In this document: positions 15,281 to 24,491 of the stretch, piece after piece
Position numbering within the stretch: the stretch's first letter is position 1
How the letters are laid out: each line of letters begins with the position of its first letter
Assembly: GCA_030524805.1 (NCBI GenBank)
Contig: JAUNFY010000007.1
Location: forward strand, 616 to 64,615
Source: Bacteroidales bacterium
GTDB lineage: Bacteria > Bacteroidota > Bacteroidia > Bacteroidales > Muribaculaceae
Direction of reading: 5' to 3'
DNA length: 64,000 nucleotides
Notes under the pieces: model-generated
What the model was told of the DNA's origin: nothing
Seen by the model: the letters and a program-made list of their open reading frames with translations, nothing else
Database searches by the model: none
Program-made: the position numbers and the translations under genes

Positions 15281-16936
15281 TCATGAGTAGAGGAATCTCT
15301 TTATCGAACGTTTCGGAGTCTTCTCGAATTCGTTGGGAATAAGCTGTATTTTCGACAGCCTCTCGTAGGGCGCCACAAGCTTGTTGAGCTCCTTCCTGAT
15401 CTCTTCCGTCTTCGCGTCAAGATCGGTGCTCACCATGCCTAACTTGTCGAGAGCCGGATAGTCGGGATATACGAGCGCCACAAGCTTCCCGTCGCGTTCC
15501 ACCACGAGCGATTCCGCCACGAAAGGCATGTTGTTGAGCTTCGCCTCTATTTCCTCCGGATAGATGTTCTGGCCATTGGCCGAGAGAAGCATCGTCTTGT
15601 TGCGTCCGCGGAGGAAAAGGGTGCCGTCGGGGGTGCGTGTGCCCATGTCGCCCGTCTTCAGCCATCCGTCCTTGTCGAGCACGGCGCGTGTGGCTTCCGG
15701 ATTGCGGTAGTAGCCTTTCATTACGTTGACACCTCTCACGCACACCTCGCCGGGTATCCGCTCCGGGTCTTCGCTGAGCACTATCGACTCCATTATGGGG
15801 AGCGTGCGTCCGGCGCTGCCCACCTTGAAGTCGCGCCAGCCGGTGTAGGAGATGAGAGGGCCGCATTCCGTCATGCCGTAGCCCACCGTGAAGGGAAACT
15901 TTATCTTGTGGAGGAATTCCTCCACCTCATGGTTGAGGGCGGCACCCCCCACTATCACTTCCTCAAACTCGCCGCCGAAAGCGGCGATGAGTTTCTTGCG
16001 TATCTTGGCATACACCAGCTTGTCGATCACCGGCATGGAGATCGACCATTTCACGGCCCCTTTCGAGATCATCGGCAGGATCTGCTGCTTGTATATCTTC
16101 TCCAGGATAAGCGGCACGCAGATGATGAGGTTGGGCTTCACCTCCGACAGTGCCTTGAGCAGGATTCTCGGCGAAGGAGTCTTGTCGAGAATGGTGATGT
16201 GGCTTCCCACTGCGAGAGGGGTGAGCATGTCGAAAGCGCAGGCGTAGGCATGGGCGAGAGGCAGGAAACTGAGCGCGCGGCTCTTTCGGAAATGCAGGCG
16301 GCTGTTGATGCCGAAGCATACGTTGCCCGCAAGGTTCCGCCCTGTCAGCATCACCCCCTTCGAGAATCCTGTGGTGCCCGATGTGTAGTTTATCTCTGCT
16401 ATCTCCTCGTTGCCGCGGTCGGCATATCTCACGTCGGCCGGTCCGTAACCCTCCGGATATCTTTTCTCGAATCGCCTGCCCGTGAGGCGGGCTATGCGGC
16501 GTATCTCCTGCCCCTGCGGCTCATAGAGCACCTCGTGGCTGTTGAGCGAGAACACCGCCTTCACCTTCACCAGCGACTCCGGCTCGATGTGTTCCCATAT
16601 CGATTCCTGTATTATCAGTATTGTGGCGCCCGAATGGTTCAGGATGTGCGTTATGTCGATCGGATTGAAATCGGGCAGGATAGGCACCACTACGGCGCCA
16701 TACGTCACTATTCCCATGTAGGAACGCACCCAGTCGGTAGAGTCCTTGCCGCATACGGCGATCTTGTCGCCCGGCTTCACTCCGATCGACTCGTAGAAAG
16801 TGTGGATGAGTGCTATGGAGCGGGCAAACTGGCCGTAGGTGAGCGTGACGTTCTTGGTGTAGTCGGTCAGTGCCGGAAGATCCCAGTTCCTGGCGAAACT
16901 TTTCTCGTATATCTTGATAAAATTAAGTATTTCCAT
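15281..16936 (-). CDS. AMP-forming acyl-CoA/acyl-acid ligase
   Basis: ANL-superfamily enzyme that adenylates a carboxylic acid, probably a long-chain fatty acid, and transfers it to CoA or a carrier protein. 551 aa from the ATG at 16936 (MEILNFIKIYEKSF). NYTSGTTGFSKGVMLT is the P-loop-like A3 motif; VGYGMTECGPLIS (A5), GWLKTGDMGT (A7) and a C-terminal lysine in KTPKRSIKR complete the set. No signal peptide or membrane helix. A long inverted repeat lies between it and the HIT gene. Substrate specificity cannot be read. Confidence 0.88.
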   Translation of the reverse strand: MEILNFIKIYEKSFARNWDLPALTDYTKNVTLTYGQFARSIALIHTFYESIGVKPGDKIAVCGKDSTDWVRSYMGIVTYGAVVVPILPDFNPIDITHILNHSGATILIIQESIWEHIEPESLVKVKAVFSLNSHEVLYEPQGQEIRRIARLTGRRFEKRYPEGYGPADVRYADRGNEEIAEINYTSGTTGFSKGVMLTGRNLAGNVCFGINSRLHFRKSRALSFLPLAHAYACAFDMLTPLAVGSHITILDKTPSPRILLKALSEVKPNLIICVPLILEKIYKQQILPMISKGAVKWSISMPVIDKLVYAKIRKKLIAAFGGEFEEVIVGGAALNHEVEEFLHKIKFPFTVGYGMTECGPLISYTGWRDFKVGSAGRTLPIMESIVLSEDPERIPGEVCVRGVNVMKGYYRNPEATRAVLDKDGWLKTGDMGTRTPDGTLFLRGRNKTMLLSANGQNIYPEEIEAKLNNMPFVAESLVVERDGKLVALVYPDYPALDKLGMVSTDLDAKTEEIRKELNKLVAPYERLSKIQLIPNEFEKTPKRSIKRFLYS

Positions 16937-17014
16937 TCTGGTATAGATTATTGCAAATGTGAGGTTTCGGGGATGCCCCCTATCTTTAATAACGAAAAAA
17001 TTGCACAAGAGTTA

Positions 17015-17056
17015 GGTCCTGTGTGCAAAAAATCAATTATTTTTGCACACAGGACC
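17015..17056. repeat. Long near-perfect inverted repeat
   Basis: GGTCCTGTGTGCAAAAA and TTTTTGCACACAGGACC form a stem of about 17 bp around a short AT loop. It lies between the ends of the HIT gene (upstream) and the start of the acyl ligase on the minus strand; it may terminate HIT transcription. A 16-bp palindrome AGTTGTTTAAACAACT follows at 17081-17096. Confidence 0.75.
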
Positions 17057-17119
17057 TTGAAATCGTCTGTCAGGCACTGAAGTTGTTTAAACAACTTCTC
17101 TGTATATGTCTGCTGCAGA

Positions 17120-17521
17120 TCAGCCGTTGATATCGAAATTGGCGGCTATCATGGCGGCTGTCTCTTTCATCTTCTCCGGGTCGGGATTCGCTATTTTGGT
17201 GCGGAAATCCATATCCCCTTCCGACTGGAGCGGAACGAGGTGGATATGCGCGTGGGGCACCTCAAGGCCGAGCACGGCCTGGCCTACCTTGCGGCAGGGG
17301 ATAGCGGCGCGTATGGCCTTCGCCACTTTCTTGACAAACACCTGCAGCCCGGCAAGTGTCTCGTCGTCGAGGTCGAAGATGTAGTCGGTTTCCTGCTTGG
17401 GAATCACGAGCGTGTGGCCCCACTGCAACGGATTGATGTCGAGAAAAGCGTAGTAGCGGTCGTCTTCGGCCACCTTGTAGGAAGGGATTTCCCCTGCTAC
17501 GATCTTAGAGAAGATGGTCAT
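17120..17521 (-). CDS. HIT family nucleotide hydrolase
   Basis: Histidine-triad protein of 133 aa, probably an AMP-lysine or dinucleotide hydrolase of the HinT type. The triad HAHIHLVPL is at about residues 90-98, and the N-terminal MTIFSKIVAGEIPSYKVAEDD and FLDINPLQWGHTLVIPK blocks are characteristic. It begins two bases after the greA stop, so both are in one transcript. Substrate unknown. Confidence 0.93.
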   Translation of the reverse strand: MTIFSKIVAGEIPSYKVAEDDRYYAFLDINPLQWGHTLVIPKQETDYIFDLDDETLAGLQVFVKKVAKAIRAAIPCRKVGQAVLGLEVPHAHIHLVPLQSEGDMDFRTKIANPDPEKMKETAAMIAANFDING

Positions 17522-17523
17522 GG

Positions 17524-17988
17524 TCAGAGCTCGATTTTGATGATTTCGAAATCAAGCACTCCCGCCGGTGCGTTCACCTGCACTGTCTCGCCCACCTTGT
17601 GGCCCATGAGCGCCTTGGCGATCGGTGTTGACGATGCGATCTTGAACTCGCGCAGGTTGGCCTCGTTTTCTGTCACGATGGTATAGGTCATCTGCATGCC
17701 GTTTTTCACGTTTTTGATCGTGACCTTGTTGAGCAGACCCACTTCATCAGTGTTGAGTTGGCTGTCGTCGATGATCCGGGCCGATGCTATGAGCTCCTTG
17801 ATTTTGGCTATTTTCATCTCGAGCATGCCCTGCGCCTCCTTGGCGGCGTCGTATTCTGCATTCTCCGAGAGGTCGCCTTTGTCGCGGGCCTCCGCTATCG
17901 CGTTTTTGATGGCCGGACGCTGCGCCTCCAGTTCGGCGAGTTCAGCCATTTTCTTGTCGTATCCTTCTTTAGTGAGATAAGTTGCCAT
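17524..17988 (-). CDS. greA: Transcript cleavage factor GreA
   Basis: Rescues backtracked RNA polymerase by stimulating cleavage of the nascent RNA. 154 aa, near the usual 157. The N-terminal coiled coil contains ARDKGDLSENAEYDAAKEAQ (about 33-52), with the acidic tip residues, and the C-terminal domain has the FKBP-like block IASSTPIAKALMGHKVGE. It is followed by the HIT gene after two bases. Its leader starts with a promoter at 18172-18141 and almost immediately forms a terminator-like hairpin. Confidence 0.96.
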   Translation of the reverse strand: MATYLTKEGYDKKMAELAELEAQRPAIKNAIAEARDKGDLSENAEYDAAKEAQGMLEMKIAKIKELIASARIIDDSQLNTDEVGLLNKVTIKNVKNGMQMTYTIVTENEANLREFKIASSTPIAKALMGHKVGETVQVNAPAGVLDFEIIKIEL

Positions 17989-18069
17989 GGTGATAACTTA
18001 TTTTTATGCTTTCTATTGCGAAAGACTGATTACTATTCGTTTTTTTTATTCTCGGTTTTATCGGGGGTT

Positions 18070-18124
18070 AAAAAAAGTTGAGTCCCTTTTACCGGAGTGT
18101 GCTGCATGCCGGTAAAAGGACCCT
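18070..18124 (-). promoter_or_regulatory. Terminator-like leader hairpin upstream of greA
   Basis: On the minus strand, about 10 bases after the predicted transcription start, GTCCTTTTACCGG pairs with CCGGTAAAAGGGAC across a 13-base loop, followed by CTCAACTTTTTTT. This is a complete intrinsic terminator inside the leader, about 95 bases before the greA ATG. It may be an attenuator or the 3' end of a small RNA. Confidence 0.6.
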
Positions 18125-18140
18125 TCAATCATTAACGTTG

Positions 18141-18172
18141 CAAAGTTACAAAAAAAAACGCACACTGCCAAA
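18141..18172 (-). promoter_or_regulatory. Promoter of the greA leader
   Basis: TTTG at 18172-18169, 20 bp, TAACTTTG at 18148-18141 on the minus strand. Confidence 0.75.
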
Positions 18173-18240
18173 ATTATCTTCACCCCGCCCGCCCCGTTTC
18201 CCCGTTATTTCATTCCTGTTTCTCCTTTATCTTGGTCCGG

Positions 18241-18296
18241 TTTCCCCGATAGCCGCCCAAAGTGAAAGCCCCGGCTCTCCATAAGGGTCGGGGCTG
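18241..18296. repeat. 56-bp direct repeat, copy A
   Basis: Starts TTTCCCCGATAG and ends with the hairpin AGCCCCGGC ... GTCGGGGCT. About 51 of 56 bases match copy B at 19056-19111. It serves as likely terminator of the lipoprotein gene. Confidence 0.8.
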
Positions 18297-18318
18297 CTGT
18301 GATGAATAGTTATCTATA

Positions 18319-18855
18319 CTATTGTTTATAGGTAAACGTCAAAAGAATGTCGGGCGTTCCGTTTGTGTACTCTGGTATGACTTTATTGTCAATTTTGAGA
18401 GTCTGGTCCACTATGATATCCCTGCCTTTTGATGTTGCAACTCGCTGGAGGGAAATGTCATGCTCTTCGCCATCAGGCGTTGTGAAACTAAAGTCCACTC
18501 CGCAGTGGCTGCCATTGAATTCTCCGAAGTATAGATAATTCTCGTGATCGTTACCTGTTACATACTTCATTCCCATGAATGTCGGCAAGTATGCACGTGT
18601 GTCGAAATCAAATGTTTCCGGTTTATACTTTTGGCCGTCGTAAGATATCGAAAAGGATTCGTAAAATTCCGGAGAGCAGTTTGTCAGCAGATTGTGTCCA
18701 TCTTCATCGGTAACGTTTATGATAAACACTACAGGTGAAAAGTCGACGATGTATCCATCAAAGTCTGAGTCATCTTCGTTCTCCGCTACGCACGACGATA
18801 GCCCGATTGCAAACACGGCTATCATTGAAGCAAGTAAAGCATTGATTTTTTTCAT
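18319..18855 (-). CDS. Hypothetical lipoprotein
   Basis: 178 aa with a lipoprotein signal peptide ending in the lipobox LSSC (Cys near residue 22), so probably anchored in the outer membrane. The mature part is acidic at the start (VAENEDDSDFDGY) and then beta-rich; no family recognised. It has its own promoter (TTTG at 18926-18923, 20 bp, TATTTTTG at 18902-18895). Gene and promoter region are AT-rich compared with gyrB and greA, and the locus is bracketed by two copies of a 56-bp repeat, which suggests insertion. Confidence 0.75.
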   Translation of the reverse strand: MKKINALLASMIAVFAIGLSSCVAENEDDSDFDGYIVDFSPVVFIINVTDEDGHNLLTNCSPEFYESFSISYDGQKYKPETFDFDTRAYLPTFMGMKYVTGNDHENYLYFGEFNGSHCGVDFSFTTPDGEEHDISLQRVATSKGRDIIVDQTLKIDNKVIPEYTNGTPDILLTFTYKQ

Positions 18856-18894
18856 CTTTTAAGTATTAACAAAAGTTTAAATGAGTCGATGGTG

Positions 18895-18926
18895 CAAAAA
18901 TACGAATAATATTTGAATATTGCAAA
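18895..18926 (-). promoter_or_regulatory. Promoter of the lipoprotein gene
   Basis: TTTG, 20 bp, TATTTTTG on the minus strand. Upstream (18905-18985) the DNA is a degenerate AT repeat built on AAATAATTATTGAAATATTG. Confidence 0.7.
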
Positions 18927-19055
18927 TAATTATTGAAATATCGTAAATTATTATTGAAATATTGCAATATAAATTGATGTTATTATAAATAATTACGATT
19001 GCCTTATAAAATTGTCATTGCGTTGGCAGTGACGAAAGGCAAATGAACTCGTAGA

Positions 19056-19111
19056 TTTCCCCGATAGGCGGCCAAAGCGAAAGCCCCGGCTCTCAATAAG
19101 GGCCGGGGCTG
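19056..19111. repeat. 56-bp direct repeat, copy B (gyrB terminator)
   Basis: Matches 18241-18296. On the minus strand AGCCCCGGC and GCCGGGGCT form a strong stem about 30 bases after the gyrB stop. Confidence 0.8.
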
Positions 19112-19141
19112 ATATGTGGGGTTGGATTGTCGGCGTATGTG

Positions 19142-21127
<1,986 letters not shown>

Positions 21128-21721
21128 TTATTTCGCGCCGGCCATTCCGGTGCGGGTTTCTATTTGGTTGGCGATATCCGCGAAGATATCGTCGATTGAG
21201 CCTTGCCCGTTCACCTGCATGTATTTCCCCTTGCCGATGTAGTGGTGCTTCAGGGGTTCGGTCTGGGCATGGTATACTTTGAGGCGGTTGTTGATGGTCT
21301 CCAGGTTGTCGTCGGCCCTGCCGGTCTGCTTGCCGCGCTGTATCATGCGCTCCACGAGCTCTTCCTCAGGCACTTCGAGGCCTACTACGCCGCCGAGTTC
21401 GGCGCCGAGTTCGGCAAGCATTGTCTCCAGCGCCTCCGCCTGCGGGATGGTGCGGGGGAAGCCGTCGAAGATCACTCCTTTCGTGTCGGCGATGATTTTC
21501 TCGAGTTCAGCCCGGAGTATGTCGATCATGAGCTGGTCGGGGATAAGCTGACCTTTGCTGATGAAGGAATCGGCTGTCTTGCCCAGCTCGCTTCCTTCTT
21601 TGATATGTTTGCGGAGCACTTCGCCTGTCGAGATGTGGTGAAGGCCGTATCTGTCGATTAATTTTTCGCTTTGTGTGCCTTTCCCGCTACCGGGTGCACC
21701 GAAAAGTACCAGATTTAACAT
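21128..21721 (-). CDS. adk: Adenylate kinase
   Basis: Interconverts ATP, AMP and ADP. 197 aa. LVLFGAPGSGKGTQSEKL is the P-loop; FDGFPRTIPQAE is the family signature; the LID region is the short type without zinc-binding cysteines (MIQRGKQTGRADDN). A few residues longer at the C-terminus than most relatives. It lies between hpt and gyrB in one direction. Confidence 0.96.
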   Translation of the reverse strand: MLNLVLFGAPGSGKGTQSEKLIDRYGLHHISTGEVLRKHIKEGSELGKTADSFISKGQLIPDQLMIDILRAELEKIIADTKGVIFDGFPRTIPQAEALETMLAELGAELGGVVGLEVPEEELVERMIQRGKQTGRADDNLETINNRLKVYHAQTEPLKHHYIGKGKYMQVNGQGSIDDIFADIANQIETRTGMAGAK

Positions 21722-21744
21722 GACGTTCTGATTTTTTTATCCAA

Positions 21745-22293
21745 TCAATCTTTTATTACGTAAATGTCGGGGATGTTGCGGGCTTTGCCGTCGAGGTCAA
21801 GGCCGTAGCCGATGATGAATTTCGGAGGTATGTTGAAAGCGATGTAGTCGGGCGTGAAGCCTGTCTGGCTGCTTTCCGGCTTGTAGAGCAGGGTGGCGAA
21901 CTTCACCGATGCGGGATTTTTCTGCCGGAGGTCTTCCACCATCCTGACAGCCGTCAGGCCCGTGTCTACGATGTCTTCGATTATCACCACGTCTTCACCC
22001 TCTATGTCGTCGGGCAGCCCGATGAGCTGTTTCACTGTGCCGGTGGTAGAGGTGCCCTCATACGATTTATACCTGATGAAGGAGATCTTGGCTTCGTTGA
22101 GCCCGGTGGCCCGCAGAAGGTCGGACGCGAAGACGAAAGCGCCGGTAAGCACACACAGGAAATGGGGCTTCTTGCCCTCATAGTCGCGTGCTATTTCATC
22201 GGCTACTCTTTTTACCTGCAGAGCTATTTGCTCACGAGTGAGATAAGGCACAAAAGTCAGGCCATCCACTACAATTTGCTGTTCGTTTTGCAT
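21745..22293 (-). CDS. hpt: Hypoxanthine phosphoribosyltransferase
   Basis: Purine salvage enzyme that converts hypoxanthine or guanine with PRPP to IMP or GMP. 182 aa from the ATG at 22293 (MQNEQQIVVDGLTFVPYL). VVIIEDIVDTGLTAV (about 102-116) is the PRPP-binding loop, and FIRYKSYEGTSTTG is the flexible catalytic loop. Followed by adk after 23 bases; the two purine genes are probably co-transcribed. Confidence 0.95.
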   Translation of the reverse strand: MQNEQQIVVDGLTFVPYLTREQIALQVKRVADEIARDYEGKKPHFLCVLTGAFVFASDLLRATGLNEAKISFIRYKSYEGTSTTGTVKQLIGLPDDIEGEDVVIIEDIVDTGLTAVRMVEDLRQKNPASVKFATLLYKPESSQTGFTPDYIAFNIPPKFIIGYGLDLDGKARNIPDIYVIKD

Positions 22294-22371
22294 ATCTCGA
22301 TAGTTTGTGCAAAGATACAAAAAAATCGCGACATGGCAAAACTTGCTCCCCGTTTATGTCAAAAAAAGTGG

Positions 22372-24375
22372 TCAGTAGAGGAGTTCATAGTCGGTGTCGA
22401 TGGCAGTCACCTGGAATTCGGTGCGGCGGTTGATCTGGTCGGCCGCTTCCCGGTCTTCCTCCTCCAGACCCTCGATATAGTCCGGCGTCAGGGTCTCTCC
22501 CTCGGCAAATTGCGGGAATTCCTTGTTGATGCGTTTCGTCACTGTCTTAGGGCGCGTCTTTCCGTAGCCCACCCATGTGAGGCGTTCCGGATTTATACCT
22601 TTCTCCACGAGATAGTCTACCACGCTCTTGGCCCGGCGTTCCGACAGGTTTATGTTGTATTCCTCGCTTCCCTTGCGGTCGGTGTGCGCACCCATCTCTA
22701 TGCTCACGTTGGGGTTGTCTTCGAGCATGACGGCGATTTCGTCGAGCGCTTCCTTCGATTCGGGGCGGAGGGTAGCCTTGTCGAAGTCGTAGAATATGTT
22801 TTCCACCACGCTCGGCTTGTTGATCGAGGCAAGCGTGAAGTCGATGCCGTAGTCGGCGTCTTCCTCCGCGGTATCGCTTTCAAACTCCACTTTCTGGTTG
22901 AGGTATCCCTTGGCGCCCGCCAGCATCACGTATTTCACGCCCCGCTGCAGGTTGAAGCGGAAGCTGCCGTCGTCGCGGGCCACTTCCTTCTGGTTCGACC
23001 CGTCGTTGCCCACTATGCGGATTATTGCGTTGGCCACAGGCTCGTCGTCTTTGTCTACCACCCATCCCGAGATGGTGATTTTCAGGTCGGGAAGCAGGAA
23101 GGAGTAGATGTGGTCGTAGCCTCTGGCATCGTTGCGGTTGGAGCTGAAGAATCCAGACTCGCCCGGCCCGAAAGTGATGCCGAAGTCGTCGCCAGTGGAG
23201 TTGATGGGCATCCCGAGGTTGTCGATGCTCCAGCGGTCGCCGGTGGAGTTGAGCCTTGCCTTGAAGATGTCGAGGCCGCCGAATCCGGCATGCCCGTCGC
23301 TTGAGAAATACATCAGCGAGTCGGTGCGCATGTAGGGAAACGACTCATTGCCCGGCGTGTTGATCTGCGGGCCGAGGTTCTCGAGCGAGCCGCCGCGGTC
23401 AATCAGGTTTATCCGCCAGATGTCGAGGCCGCCGTAGCCGCCCGGCATGTCCGACGAGAAGTAAAGGTAGGTTCCGTCGGGCGACACGGCGGGATGTCCC
23501 ACGGCTGTGATGGTGTCGTTGAGGATTTCGAATTTCTGGGCCGCGCTCCATGAGGCCTCGCTGCGCCTCGAAGTGTGTATCTCCACAGAAGTTGAGGAAG
23601 TTTCATTGCGTTTCGCCACGGTCAGATACATCGTCTGTCCGTCGGGCGAGAAGGATATGATGCCCTCGTCGGCATCTGTGTTGAGTTCCCCTTCCACCGG
23701 CTCCGGACGCAGCCATTCGCCCTTCTCGTTTTTGCGTGCCACCCAGATGTCGCCCTTCTTCATGCCGGTGATTTCCGATTTGTTGTCGCCGGTCACTTTC
23801 TCATTGGTGGTGGTGAAATAGAGGGTGTTGAATTCCTTGTCGCCATACATCGGGGCGAAATCGGCGCGGCGAGAGTTGAAGAGTTTCGACTGACGCACCA
23901 CGTAGCGGCTCGGGTCGCCGTTTTTCGCGGTTATCGCCAGTTCGCAGCCCCTCACTCCGGTGCGTGCCAGCCGGTCGTCGGGCTGCCATTCAAGATATGT
24001 GTTGTATTCCTTTATGGCCTGCGGATATTTCCCGCTTGCCTGAAGCATCTGGCCGAGCCGGAGATATACGTTCGAATCAGGATATTCATAGCGTATCGCG
24101 TTCTGATATGCTGCCGCAGCGTTTGCCGGTCGGTTCAGGCGCTGGAAACAGAGCCCGAGCTTATATGCCACTTCGCCGCGCAGGGGGCGCTCCTCGCGTT
24201 TCGTCAGCCGGTTGTAGATTTTGCGATATTGCTTTGACGCATCGAAAAATTCCCCCCGGGCGTAGGTGTCGTCGGCATCCGATAGTTTCACCGACTTGCA
24301 TGAGGGAAGCGCCAGCACCATGGCTGCGGCCATGGCCATGAATATGTATGCAAACGTTTTTCTACTCAATTCCAT
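22372..24375 (-). CDS. TPR / beta-propeller / OmpA lipoprotein (PorE-like)
   Basis: Probable outer-membrane lipoprotein that binds peptidoglycan, 667 aa from the ATG at 24375. Domain order: signal peptide with lipobox LPSC (Cys near 26); TPR-like repeats (about 30-130, GEVAYKLGLCFQRL); WD40-like PD40 propeller (about 150-420, with ISFSPDGQTMYLT and AVSPDGTYLYFSSD); a carboxypeptidase-regulatory-like domain (about 425-490, ISGWVVDKDDEPVANAII); and a C-terminal OmpA domain (NIFYDFDKATLRPES, then GAHTDRKGSEEYN). This order is that of PorE of the type IX secretion system. A perfect hairpin ends 11 bases before its ATG. Confidence 0.85.
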   Translation of the reverse strand: MELSRKTFAYIFMAMAAAMVLALPSCKSVKLSDADDTYARGEFFDASKQYRKIYNRLTKREERPLRGEVAYKLGLCFQRLNRPANAAAAYQNAIRYEYPDSNVYLRLGQMLQASGKYPQAIKEYNTYLEWQPDDRLARTGVRGCELAITAKNGDPSRYVVRQSKLFNSRRADFAPMYGDKEFNTLYFTTTNEKVTGDNKSEITGMKKGDIWVARKNEKGEWLRPEPVEGELNTDADEGIISFSPDGQTMYLTVAKRNETSSTSVEIHTSRRSEASWSAAQKFEILNDTITAVGHPAVSPDGTYLYFSSDMPGGYGGLDIWRINLIDRGGSLENLGPQINTPGNESFPYMRTDSLMYFSSDGHAGFGGLDIFKARLNSTGDRWSIDNLGMPINSTGDDFGITFGPGESGFFSSNRNDARGYDHIYSFLLPDLKITISGWVVDKDDEPVANAIIRIVGNDGSNQKEVARDDGSFRFNLQRGVKYVMLAGAKGYLNQKVEFESDTAEEDADYGIDFTLASINKPSVVENIFYDFDKATLRPESKEALDEIAVMLEDNPNVSIEMGAHTDRKGSEEYNINLSERRAKSVVDYLVEKGINPERLTWVGYGKTRPKTVTKRINKEFPQFAEGETLTPDYIEGLEEEDREAADQINRRTEFQVTAIDTDYELLY

Positions 24376-24386
24376 AGCAATAAAAC

Positions 24387-24418
24387 GCCGGCAATGCAAT
24401 CTTTATTGCATTGCCGGC
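24387..24418 (-). terminator. Perfect stem-loop before the OmpA gene
   Basis: GCCGGCAATGCAAT and ATTGCATTGCCGGC, 14 pairs with a 4-base loop, then GTTTTAT on the minus strand. It follows the protease stop by 73 bases and ends 11 bases before the next start codon, so it may also limit readthrough or translation of that gene. Confidence 0.75.
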
Positions 24419-24491
24419 ATGCCTAAATTAGGTATGTGGTTCAAACCGGATGAAACCGGATGAATAAGGTCTGTCGCTCAATCGGGATGTG

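Larger units (their letters stand above)
17989..18318. other. Region between greA and the lipoprotein gene
   Basis: 330 bases. On the greA side are the greA promoter and a hairpin (18082-18123); on the other side is the first copy of a 56-bp repeat (18241-18296) that ends in a GC-rich hairpin. No gene found. Confidence 0.6.
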
